Assembly (NCBI GenBank): GCA_001897425.1
Contig: MKSW01000024.1
Location: forward strand, 1-62,298
Reading direction: 5' to 3'
DNA from: Actinobacteria bacterium 69-20
GTDB lineage: Bacteria > Actinomycetota > Actinomycetes > Mycobacteriales > Nakamurellaceae
Length of the DNA: 62,298 nt
Shown here: positions 53,501-60,650 of the stretch, piece after piece
How the letters are laid out: each line of letters opens with the position of its first letter
Numbering within the stretch: the stretch's first letter is position 1
Notes under the pieces: generated by a model
What the model was told of the DNA's origin: nothing
Seen by the model: the letters and a program-made list of their open reading frames with translations, nothing else
Databases searched by the model: none
Translations under genes and position numbers: made by a program

Positions 53501-54765
53501 GCCATCACGCGGAGTTGGCCGTTGATCACCTTCAACGGAATGGGGCGCAGCGGCGTGGGTGGCGGTCCGCCGAGGACGGCGCCGGTTCTGGCGTCGAACA
53601 TTCCGCCGTGGCACGGGCAGACGAACTGGCCGGCACCGGGGTTGTAGTCGACCGTGCATCCGGCGTGGCTGCACACGGCGTCGAACGCGACGAACTGGTT
53701 GCCGGTGGTGTGCACGAGCCAGGCCGGGTCCCCGGTGGCGGGGTCCGTGAAGGGCTTCCCCTGTCCGGCAGGCAGTTCGGCGACCGTGGCGACCGGCGTC
53801 CCGGGAAGCTTGGTCGGCGTCGCCGTCGTGCGTGGCGCCTGGCTGGTCGGTGCGCCGGTCGGCCCGGAAGTCGGTGCGGGGTTGGTCGTGGGCGTCGCAG
53901 GCGCCTGGGTGGCGGGCGACTCGTCGTCCCCGACGGGCGCGATCCCACTCGTCGAGGTCGACGGGGAGGTCGGCGGGTTCGCCGCTCCGGGCGTGCGTGG
54001 TGCCGGCGTGGTGTCCGCGACGTTGTGGGTGCCGCCGACGGCCCGGCCGAGGGCGGCCGTGATGCCGCCGAGCACCAGGACCGCTCCCGCGGTCAACGCG
54101 GCGGCACGGCGGGCGCCGAATTCCGGCGTGCTGTCTGCGGAGCGGCCGCGGACCGACTCTCGCCCGTGATACCCGCGACTCGTCTGCGGCCGGCCGTGTG
54201 CGCCGGCAGCTAGGGAGCGGGCGGCTTCTCGGCCACGGAGCCATGTCTGCAGGCTGAAGACGCCCTGGTCGCCGAAGCCCGCGATCGTGAGCCAGGCGAA
54301 GGCGAACACGATGTCGGCGCCGTAGTAGTAAGGGGTGGTCGACCAGGACACGGTCAGGAAGAAGCTGAGCGCCAGCAGCGCCCCGGCGACCGCCGCCGCC
54401 TTCGTGTACAGGCCGATCAGCACACCCACGCCGACCGCGAGTTCGCCGAGCGCGATCATCACGCCGACCAGCGTGGGGGCGTGCGCGACCAGCGCCACCA
54501 GCGGGCCGATCGGGCTCGTGTGCTGGAAATCTCGCATCTGCGCGGCGATCGAGATGGGGTTGTGCGGGTCGAAGAAGCCGGGGTTGGCCAGCTTCTGCAA
54601 ACCCGCGTACACGAAGGTGACACCGAGGAATCCGCGCAGCGGCAACAGCAGCCAGCCCGGTTGGGCCAGCCGCCGTGCCCAAGGCGAGTCGCCTCGTGCG
54701 TCCGATGGCAGGTTGCGAGTCGCGTTGCCGGTCACGCTTACCAGTGTCGAACCTCGATGGTTCAC
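53497..54765 (-). CDS. DoxX-Rieske fusion protein
   Basis: 422 residues. Residues ~35-175 are a DoxX/DoxD-like four-helix membrane domain (LRGFLGVTFVYAGLQKLANPGFFDP, VGVMIALGELAVGVGVLIGL, ADIVFAFAWLTIAGFGDQG). After a further membrane helix (about 225-245) and a Pro/Thr/Ser-rich linker comes a Rieske domain: C365-S-H367 and C383-P-C385-H386 (CSHAGC, CPCHGG). All four 2Fe-2S ligands and the disulfide cysteines are present. The GTG start at 54765 lies inside repeat copy 1; a GTG at 54735 is an alternative. Four-base overlap with the next gene. Confidence 0.83.
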   Translation of the reverse strand: MNHRGSTLVSVTGNATRNLPSDARGDSPWARRLAQPGWLLLPLRGFLGVTFVYAGLQKLANPGFFDPHNPISIAAQMRDFQHTSPIGPLVALVAHAPTLVGVMIALGELAVGVGVLIGLYTKAAAVAGALLALSFFLTVSWSTTPYYYGADIVFAFAWLTIAGFGDQGVFSLQTWLRGREAARSLAAGAHGRPQTSRGYHGRESVRGRSADSTPEFGARRAAALTAGAVLVLGGITAALGRAVGGTHNVADTTPAPRTPGAANPPTSPSTSTSGIAPVGDDESPATQAPATPTTNPAPTSGPTGAPTSQAPRTTATPTKLPGTPVATVAELPAGQGKPFTDPATGDPAWLVHTTGNQFVAFDAVCSHAGCTVDYNPGAGQFVCPCHGGMFDARTGAVLGGPPPTPLRPIPLKVINGQLRVMA

Positions 54766-54868
54766 GACTCGTTCAGATCTCCGGAGCCGCCACCCGGCGT
54801 GGGCCGGCGCGGCATGCCGTCCCCGCGTCAGCGGCGAACAGCGTCATACGCGGTTCGTGGCGCGCTCC
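54760..54868. repeat. ~110-bp direct repeat, copy 1 (contains motif)
   Basis: Begins GTTCACGACTCGTTCAGAT and runs to GCTCCCG; matches copy 2 at 55854 with one gap and few differences. Its end holds the long motif form at 54835-54857: CGAAC, A, GCGT, CAT, ACGC, G, GTTCG, a hairpin. Confidence 0.85.
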
Positions 54869-54920
54869 CGCAACCCGACTCGCACGGATCCCCATCCAGG
54901 TTGAGCTACTCCCTTCAGTG

Positions 54921-54940
54921 CGTAACACACTCGTGTTACG
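54921..54940. promoter_or_regulatory. 20-bp palindrome, TA operator candidate
   Basis: CGTAACACACTCGTGTTACG: perfect 8-base arms around four bases, ending two bases before the GTG of the toxin gene. Confidence 0.6.
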
Positions 54941-54942
54941 TT

Positions 54943-55335
54943 GTGGGTGCGCACGCTGGCGAGGACACCTACGACGGCGTGCCGTATGGGGAGTTGGTTT
55001 TTGCGGAAGTCGATTGGTCGGAGGCTGTCGAACATCTGCGTCAGCGGAGCGCACGGCTGGGGCGTCCGGACGAATTCGATGTGGAGCCGGAATGGGCTAC
55101 CGAAACGCTCGCCGACCCGCGCAGGTTGGTCGGCTCGGCTGGAAGCCACTCCGGGCTCACGGTAAAGGTGCTGGGCTGGTCGGCCAGCGCACCATCTCGC
55201 AGCGCGGGCGGGCGAGGCCGGTTGTTGAAGGTGATCGTGGCGCCGAAGGATCACCCGCCTGCCGGGCGCTGGTGGGGAGCAACAGCGATGGACGCCAACG
55301 ACGCCGACCGTCGCCGGTATGAGGAGGAACCATGA
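54943..55335 (+). CDS. BrnT-like toxin
   Basis: 130 residues from the GTG at 54943. The C-terminal half has a BrnT-like pattern: WATETLADPRRLVG, then a strand LTVKVLGWSAS, RGRLLKVIVAPKDH and a final DANDADRRRYEEE helix. Tryptophan- and acid-rich N terminus (VDWSEAVEHL). BrnT proteins are RelE-fold ribonucleases paired with ribbon-helix antitoxins; the gene after it fits that role. Match is by pattern only. Toxin precedes antitoxin, as in brnTA. Palindrome overlaps the promoter area. Confidence 0.55.
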   Translation: MGAHAGEDTYDGVPYGELVFAEVDWSEAVEHLRQRSARLGRPDEFDVEPEWATETLADPRRLVGSAGSHSGLTVKVLGWSASAPSRSAGGRGRLLKVIVAPKDHPPAGRWWGATAMDANDADRRRYEEEP

Positions 55336-55655
55336 CGAGTATTCGGGATACGTTGGCCCAGGAAGCGGCAGAAGCCGAGGCGCGGCAGGCCGAACCGCCA
55401 TCGCGCATGCATCGGGCCAGATCGGCCGGCATCACGAACCATGTCTACACGGTGCGGATGCCGGTAGACCGGTTGGCCGAGCTGAAAGACGTTGCCGCGC
55501 GATTCGGCGAACAGCCGTCGACGTTGATGCGACGCTGGGTCCTCGAACGGCTCGACGAAGAACAGTCGGATCAGCCCGATCTGGCCGAGGTGCGCCGTAC
55601 TCTGGCTGCAGCACTACACACTCTCGATGTGATTGATGCCAAACGCCCGGCATAG
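55332..55655 (+). CDS. Antitoxin partner (ribbon-helix-like)
   Basis: 107 residues. A charged N-terminal helix (RDTLAQEAAEAEARQAEP), then a likely RHH unit VYTVRMPVDRLAELKDVAARF with STLMRRWVLERL, and a long C-terminal helix. Four-base ATGA overlap with the toxin gene. The DNA-binding part would bind the palindrome at 54921. I cannot assign a named family with certainty. Confidence 0.6.
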   Translation: MTSIRDTLAQEAAEAEARQAEPPSRMHRARSAGITNHVYTVRMPVDRLAELKDVAARFGEQPSTLMRRWVLERLDEEQSDQPDLAEVRRTLAAALHTLDVIDAKRPA

Positions 55656-55853
55656 GACCCAACGGACTTGAAATTCCGTGCGGGGCGGGCATGCGCCGCA
55701 CGTCGATCCCGCCGCGGTGACGATGTGCCGCCGAAACGTCGTCGCCAGCAAGATCGCAGATCGTCACTCGAGCATCCGGAGGTGGGCCGCTTCAGGCTGG
55801 GTCGGTGTCGGTGGACAAACGGGAGTACATGTCGCGGCGTTCCTGACCGACGA

Positions 55854-55962
55854 GTTCACGACTCGTTCAGATCCTGGAGCCGCCACCCGGCGTGGGCCGG
55901 CGCGGCATGCCGTCCCCGCGTCAGCGGCGAACAGCGTCATACGCGGTTGGTGGCGGGCTCTC
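55854..55962. repeat. ~110-bp direct repeat, copy 2 (contains motif)
   Basis: Same sequence as copy 1 (54760), 1094 bases apart, with one single-base gap near the start. The motif copy at 55929-55942 is exact. It overlaps the last codons of the GNAT gene on the minus strand. Confidence 0.85.
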
Positions 55963-56473
55963 GGTTCGATTCCCAGCGGATCTCGCCGTCTTCGACGACA
56001 TCGCTCGGCAGCATGCCCAACGCGCGCGCCACGGACGCTGAGGCGTGGTGCGTCGGGTGGATGTATGCGGCGAATCGCTCGACGCCGACCGTCACCAACC
56101 AGTCCGTCATGCCCCTGGTCGCTTCCGTGGCGAAACCTCGACGCTGAGATCCCGGCTGGATCACCCAGGCCAGATCCGCTTCCATGACGTCGTCTACGCA
56201 TTCGACCGTCGCTTGCACGTAGCCGACAGGCCTGCCGGAATCGACCTCGGCCACGATCCAGTTCAACCACCACTGCCGTTGGTCGCCGGAATGACCAACC
56301 GCCTGGGCCTGGTAGCGCCGCCGCAACTGCGCCACCGTGGGCGCACAGCCGCCGGTGAACTCGTAGAGCGCCGGTGCGGAGAGCACGCCCACCATGGCCT
56401 CGGCATGCGCGACGCGCAACGGCTCCAGATAGAGCCGCTCCGTTCTGATCGCCTCGATCGCCGGCCACGTCAC
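55937..56473 (-). CDS. GNAT-family acetyltransferase
   Basis: 178 residues. RTERLYLEPLRVAHAEAMVGVL at the N terminus, VGYVQATVE strand, DLAWVIQPGSQRRGFATEATRGMTDWLV for the acetyl-CoA loop (Q/RxxGxA) and a C-terminal VERFAAYIHPTHHASASVARALGM. It is of the RimJ/RimL-like kind; substrate unknown. The last residues EPATNRV and the stop codon come from the repeat: GTATGA of the minus-strand motif supplies V and the stop. Confidence 0.88.
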   Translation of the reverse strand: MTWPAIEAIRTERLYLEPLRVAHAEAMVGVLSAPALYEFTGGCAPTVAQLRRRYQAQAVGHSGDQRQWWLNWIVAEVDSGRPVGYVQATVECVDDVMEADLAWVIQPGSQRRGFATEATRGMTDWLVTVGVERFAAYIHPTHHASASVARALGMLPSDVVEDGEIRWESNREPATNRV

Positions 56474-56630
56474 AGGGCCTATTCTGGCGCCACACCGACG
56501 TCGCCCATCGCCCGATTGCGGGTTGACACGCCCCAGGTGGACGCAAGTCCGCCAGCAGAACCTCTTCTGAGAACACTGCCGGCGAGCCGGCGCCGCGAGT
56601 TGTCGACCGGGGCCAGCCCGCGTGAGCGGC

Positions 56631-56644
56631 GAACAGCGTCATAC
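56631..56644 (+). repeat. Exact copy of dispersed motif (long form)
   Basis: GAACAGCGTCATAC, followed by GCGGCTCG, preceded by CCCGCGTGAGCGGC as in the ~110-bp repeats. Between the GNAT and oxidoreductase genes. Confidence 0.8.
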
Positions 56645-56710
56645 GCGGCTCGTGTCCGCAACGCAGCCGTCGGGTTGCCCTATCGGCCGAGGCGCGGTTC
56701 GGTGGGGTGT

Positions 56711-58129
56711 ATGGGTGATGCCTACGACGTGGTGGTGATCGGGGCAGGGTCAACCGGAGAGAACGTGGCCGACCGCGCGGTTCGCGGCGGGTTGACCGCT
56801 GTGATGGTCGAGGCCGAACTGATCGGCGGGGACTGTTCGTACTGGGCGTGCATGCCCAGTAAGGTGCTGTTGCGCGGACCGGAAGCGCTGGCCGCGGCCC
56901 GCGCGATACCCGGCGCCGCGGGCGCGGTCACCGGCGGAGTGGATGCGGCGGCCACGTTGCGCCGGCGGGACGCGTTCGCCGCACACTGGTCCGACACGGG
57001 GCAGGTCGAGTGGGCGCGATCCCGCGGGATCGACGTCGTCCGCGGTCGCGGCCGCGTCACCGGCCCGCGGCGGGTGCTCGTCACCGGCGCCGAGGGTGAT
57101 CGCGACCTGACGGCCCGGCACGCCGTGGCCGTGTGTACCGGCAGCGTGCCCGCCCTACCGCCGATCGACGGGCTGGCCGACGCGCGACCCTGGACCACCC
57201 GCGAAGCCACCTCCGCCCAGGAGATTCCCGCGTCGATGATCGTCCTCGGCGGCGGCGCAGCCGGCTGCGAACTGGCGACCGCCTACGCGGCACTCGGCGC
57301 GCACGTGAGCATCGTCGAGGCGGCCGACCGGCTGCTGCCGAACATGGAGGCGTTCGCCGGGGAACTCGTCGAGGCCGCGCTGCGCGACCGCGGCGTGGAC
57401 GTACGCACCGGAACCCGGGTCACCGCCGTCGGTCGCGACGGGGACGGGCCGACCACCGTCTTCACCACCGGCGGGGATCTGGGCGCGCAGGTGCTGTTGG
57501 TGTCGACCGGCCGTCGCCCGCGCCTGGACGGCCTCGGCCTCGACGCGTTCGGCCTGTCGGAGGCGGCGTGGTTACCGGTCGACGACACCTGCCGGGTGGC
57601 CGGGGTCGACGACGGATGGCTATATGCGGTCGGCGATGTGAACGGCCGGCACCTGTTCACCCACCAGGGAAAATACCAGGCGCGGCTGTGCGGGGATGCG
57701 ATCGTCGCCGCCGCCCACGGCCAACCTATCGACACCACGGACTGGTCCGCGCACGCCGCGACCGCTGATCGGCTCGCCGCCCCCGCCGTCGTGTTCACCG
57801 ACCCACAGGTCGCCACCGTCGGACGCACCCAGGCTCAGGCAGCGGCCGACGGACTCGACACCCGCGCCGTCGATTACGAGATCGGATCGGTCGCGGGCGC
57901 CGCGCTGCGCGCGGACGGCTACACCGGACACGCCCGCATCATCGTCGACACCGCCCGCCGGGTGATCGTCGGCGCGACCCTGGTCGGTCCCGACGTGGGT
58001 GAACTGATCCACTCCGCGACGATCGCGATCGTCGGCGAGGTCCCACTGGAACGCCTCTGGCACGCCGTGCCCGCCTACCCCACCGTCAGCGAAATATGGC
58101 TACGCCTCCTCGAGGCCTACGGACTCTGA
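56711..58129 (+). CDS. FAD-dependent pyridine nucleotide-disulfide oxidoreductase
   Basis: 472 residues, similar to dihydrolipoamide dehydrogenase and mercuric reductase. FAD site DVVVIGAGSTGENVADRA, redox disulfide GGDCSYWACMPSKVLLR (C-x4-C), NAD site VLGGGAAGCELATAYAALGA, FAD site LYAVGDVNGRHLFTH. At the C terminus the usual HPT-type His is replaced by VPAYPTVSEIW, so the active-site base of classical family members is missing. Substrate unknown. ATG at 56711. Confidence 0.88.
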   Translation: MGDAYDVVVIGAGSTGENVADRAVRGGLTAVMVEAELIGGDCSYWACMPSKVLLRGPEALAAARAIPGAAGAVTGGVDAAATLRRRDAFAAHWSDTGQVEWARSRGIDVVRGRGRVTGPRRVLVTGAEGDRDLTARHAVAVCTGSVPALPPIDGLADARPWTTREATSAQEIPASMIVLGGGAAGCELATAYAALGAHVSIVEAADRLLPNMEAFAGELVEAALRDRGVDVRTGTRVTAVGRDGDGPTTVFTTGGDLGAQVLLVSTGRRPRLDGLGLDAFGLSEAAWLPVDDTCRVAGVDDGWLYAVGDVNGRHLFTHQGKYQARLCGDAIVAAAHGQPIDTTDWSAHAATADRLAAPAVVFTDPQVATVGRTQAQAAADGLDTRAVDYEIGSVAGAALRADGYTGHARIIVDTARRVIVGATLVGPDVGELIHSATIAIVGEVPLERLWHAVPAYPTVSEIWLRLLEAYGL

Positions 58130-58239
58130 GAGTGGGCGACATTCCAGCCGCGCTACTGCATCGGACGATGGCCACCCGCGTGTATCGGCTGCAATGTCGG
58201 TCGGCGACAGTATCGCCGCTGACGCCGACGAGGCCGTGT

Positions 58240-58259
58240 TGCTACCTGATCGGGTAGCA
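58240..58259. promoter_or_regulatory. Inverted repeat before XRE/NTase module
   Basis: TGCTACCTGATCGGGTAGCA: 7-base arms around TGATCG, seven bases before the ATG. TACCTGAT core shared with the sites at 2518 and 3531. Confidence 0.6.
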
Positions 58260-58266
58260 TAGGGGT

Positions 58267-58611
58267 ATGGCAACGATGGGGCCGACCACCAGGAGAGCGG
58301 TAGAGGGGTTCGCCGGCGCGATGCTGAAGCTCGCCCGCGAGGACAAGCGACTCACTCAGCGAGAACTCGCGGCCGCCGCCGGTGTTCCGTACACGACCAT
58401 CGCAAAGATCGAATCGGGAGCGCGCCAGCCGTCCTGGCCGGTGTTATGCCGCATCTTGGCCGCTGTCGACTTGGAAATGCGGGTTCGCCTGGCTCCCTAT
58501 GACGACCACGACGACGTGCTGGACGCGACTGAAGCTGGGCTGACCGCGCAGCAACGGGAGGCACGCGACCGAATCCAAGACGACTTCCTGGCCAGCCTGC
58601 GCGCCTCATGA
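58267..58611 (+). CDS. XRE-family HTH protein, likely antitoxin
   Basis: 114 residues. HTH_XRE domain: LAREDKRLTQRELAAAAGVP, TTIAKIESGARQPSWPVLCR, then a hydrophobic ILAAVDLEMRVRLAPYDDHD and an acidic tail. Gene order, palindrome and four-base overlap with the nucleotidyltransferase fit an autoregulated antitoxin of the XRE/NTase kind. GGGG just before the ATG is too close for a normal Shine-Dalgarno. Confidence 0.83.
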   Translation: MATMGPTTRRAVEGFAGAMLKLAREDKRLTQRELAAAAGVPYTTIAKIESGARQPSWPVLCRILAAVDLEMRVRLAPYDDHDDVLDATEAGLTAQQREARDRIQDDFLASLRAS

Positions 58612-59132
58612 CCGGAGCCGAGTTCGACCCGACCGCAATCCTGGAAGCACTCGACGGGCGCCACGTCAACTACGCCCTGGTCGGGGGCTATGCGGCGAAC
58701 CTGCACGGCGCGGCCCGCCCGACGAGAGACATTGACGTCGCGCCCGCCACCGACGCCGATAATCTGACCCGGCTGGTCGCCGCATTGCGCGATCTTCATG
58801 CTGGAATCCGCGTCGACGAACTTGCGGACGGCTTGCCGTCCGATACCAACGCCGAAGCTCTGCGCGGCGTCAAGATGCTCAACCTCCGAACCATTCACGG
58901 CGACCTCGACCTGACCTTCGCACCGGACGGCTTCCCCGCCGGCTACGACGACCTGGTCCGCCACGCCAGCCAGCGCCACGTCGGAGGCATGACGATCCGA
59001 GTCGCCGCCCTCGCGGACATCATCGTCAGCAGGACCCAGGCGGACCGCCAGAAAGATCTCCTCGCCCTACCCGAGCTGCGCAAGCTTGCCGCCGATGCAT
59101 CGCGTGAGTCCGGAAAATCTGACCAGTCGTGA
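58608..59132 (+). CDS. Nucleotidyltransferase (AbiEii/MenT-like), likely toxin
   Basis: 174 residues with the nucleotidyltransferase motif GGYAANLHGAARPTRDIDVA: G-G, then the R-x-T-x-D-x-D core with D of DID as metal ligands. The C-terminal helix is Arg/Lys/Leu-rich (DRQKDLLALPELRKLA). Proteins of this kind transfer nucleotides to tRNA or proteins, act as toxins with XRE partners in actinobacteria, or are antiphage AbiEii components. Only the pairing and core motif are seen, so the target is open. Confidence 0.78.
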   Translation: MTGAEFDPTAILEALDGRHVNYALVGGYAANLHGAARPTRDIDVAPATDADNLTRLVAALRDLHAGIRVDELADGLPSDTNAEALRGVKMLNLRTIHGDLDLTFAPDGFPAGYDDLVRHASQRHVGGMTIRVAALADIIVSRTQADRQKDLLALPELRKLAADASRESGKSDQS

Positions 59133-59253
59133 TGTCCCAGCCGGGGATCGGCAACCGATCGTAGATGACGGCGTACCCCATCGTTCATCGTCACGCACTC
59201 TCCCGCAACGGGGCCTCTTTCTCACCTCCACCTGCTTCGCCTCCGGGATCGTG

Positions 59254-59643
59254 CTATAGGCGTGTGGATTCCGGACTTGTTATGCGTTGGGTGTAGTCGG
59301 CGATCTTCTGGTCGATGACGGTGAGCGAGTTTTCCAACTGGGCGATCCGTTGGGCAACAAGGGCTCGGTGATCGTTCAGCATCGCGAGACGTTCGGGCAC
59401 CCCGTGCGGGTCCCGGGCAACATACTCGGTGAACTCCGCGATCTGGGCCAGCGGCATGCCGGTGCGACGCAGGTGCAGCAGCACCTCGATCAGGTGCAGG
59501 TCCGCTTCGCCGTATACCCGCCGGCCACTGCTGGTGCGAGCCGGTGGCGGCAAGATGCCGCGGCGTTCGTAGTAGCGCAGCGTGTCGGCGCTGATGCCCA
59601 AAAGCTTGGTGACCCGACCGACCGGGAGCGGTGGTTGGTTCAC
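59254..59643 (-). CDS. MerR-family transcriptional regulator
   Basis: 129 residues. Winged helix with VGRVTKLLGISADTLRYYERRGILPPPA, a linker and coiled coil (DHRALVAQRIAQLENSLTVIDQKIADY) without the Cys cluster of metal sensors. It lies directly downstream of the AKR gene with a four-base overlap, and the promoter upstream of the AKR has MerR geometry. It probably controls its own operon in response to an organic or electrophilic signal. Confidence 0.87.
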   Translation of the reverse strand: MNQPPLPVGRVTKLLGISADTLRYYERRGILPPPARTSSGRRVYGEADLHLIEVLLHLRRTGMPLAQIAEFTEYVARDPHGVPERLAMLNDHRALVAQRIAQLENSLTVIDQKIADYTQRITSPESTRL

Positions 59644-60605
59644 GATCCGGTCCGTGCCGCGTCGAGGCGGGCAAGGTGTTCGGCGGAAAGCACGGAGGTG
59701 ACGGCCCGGACCGCGGAGCGGACGTGCTCCGGGCGGGAGACGCCCACGACCGGGATGACGGGGTGCGGACGTTGGCTCATCCAGGCGAGTACGGTTTGCC
59801 CGGCATCCAGGCCGGCCTGGACGGACACCGCGCGCAACTGCTCTAGAGCGGGCCTGGTGGTCGTGGTGTGGTAACCGTCGGGCAGCGGCCGGTCGGTGCG
59901 CGTATAGGCGCCGGACAGCAGCGGCGAATAGCCCAGCATCGTCATTCCGGCATCGGCGCAGCCCTGCACGATCGGCTGGTCGAGCAGGACGTGGGGTGTC
60001 AGGTCCGCGGACGAGTCTGGGACGAGGTAGGTGAACCGTTGCTGCAACCCCTGGTAGCTCATCCCGAGCGTGGCGCCGGCGGCAATGGCCTCGTCGAGTC
60101 GGCCGACGGTCAGATTGCTGGCCGCGAAGATACGGATCAGCCCCTCCTGCTGCAGGCCGGCCAGGGTGCCCAGGGTCTCGGCCAGCGGCACCGCGTGGTC
60201 GTCGGTGTGGGTGTACAACACGTCCAGGTGGTTCGTGCGTAGCCGGCGCAGGCTGTCGGTGACCTGGTTGCGGATGGCCGCCGGCGACAGGCCTAGCGTT
60301 GCCGTCAGGTCGGTGCCGCCTGGTACGGGACGAGCACCCACCTTACTGGCCAGGACTATCCGGTCGCGCACCCCGGCGCCTCGGTGGGCAAGCCACGCCC
60401 CGAGGCAGTTCTCGGACTCGTCGCCGGTGCCTCCATCGGTCCAGAACGCATAGTTGTTGGCGGTGTCGAAGAACCGGGCACCTTGCTCGAATGCCTCGTC
60501 TAGGACTCGGTGCGCATCGGCGGCTGGCACGGTAGTACCGAAGTACATGGTGCCCACCGCCAAGGCCGGCACCGGCACCTCGGAAAGGATCTCGTTGAAG
60601 CTCAT
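59640..60605 (-). CDS. Aldo/keto reductase
   Basis: 321 residues. VPALAVGTMYFGTTVP and FFDTANNYAFWT at the N terminus (catalytic Asp and Tyr), KVGARPV for the Lys, HLDVLYTHTDDH for the His region, and a C-terminal IPVVGVSRPEHVRSAV. A TIM-barrel NADPH-dependent oxidoreductase of broad carbonyl substrate range. ATG at 60605. Cotranscribed with the MerR gene that follows. Confidence 0.87.
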   Translation of the reverse strand: MSFNEILSEVPVPALAVGTMYFGTTVPAADAHRVLDEAFEQGARFFDTANNYAFWTDGGTGDESENCLGAWLAHRGAGVRDRIVLASKVGARPVPGGTDLTATLGLSPAAIRNQVTDSLRRLRTNHLDVLYTHTDDHAVPLAETLGTLAGLQQEGLIRIFAASNLTVGRLDEAIAAGATLGMSYQGLQQRFTYLVPDSSADLTPHVLLDQPIVQGCADAGMTMLGYSPLLSGAYTRTDRPLPDGYHTTTTRPALEQLRAVSVQAGLDAGQTVLAWMSQRPHPVIPVVGVSRPEHVRSAVRAVTSVLSAEHLARLDAARTGS

Positions 60606-60612
60606 GACGACA

Positions 60613-60643
60613 AGCCTGCAACCCGGACCATGGTCCAAGTCAA
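60613..60643 (-). promoter_or_regulatory. MerR-type promoter with 19-bp spacer
   Basis: On the minus strand TTGACT (60638-60643) and CAGGCT (60613-60618) are separated by 19 bases, and the spacer contains the palindrome GGACCATGGTCC (60625-60636). A 19-bp spacer with a central palindrome is the hallmark of MerR-activated promoters. It reads into the AKR gene 8 bases downstream. Confidence 0.7.
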
Positions 60644-60650
60644 ACCATCG

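Noticed and set aside
53501-54682. Upstream extension of the cytochrome-like gene
   Set aside because: Overlaps the DoxX-Rieske gene in another frame; Arg/Pro-rich and without signal. The ATG at 53500 gives a normal membrane N terminus.
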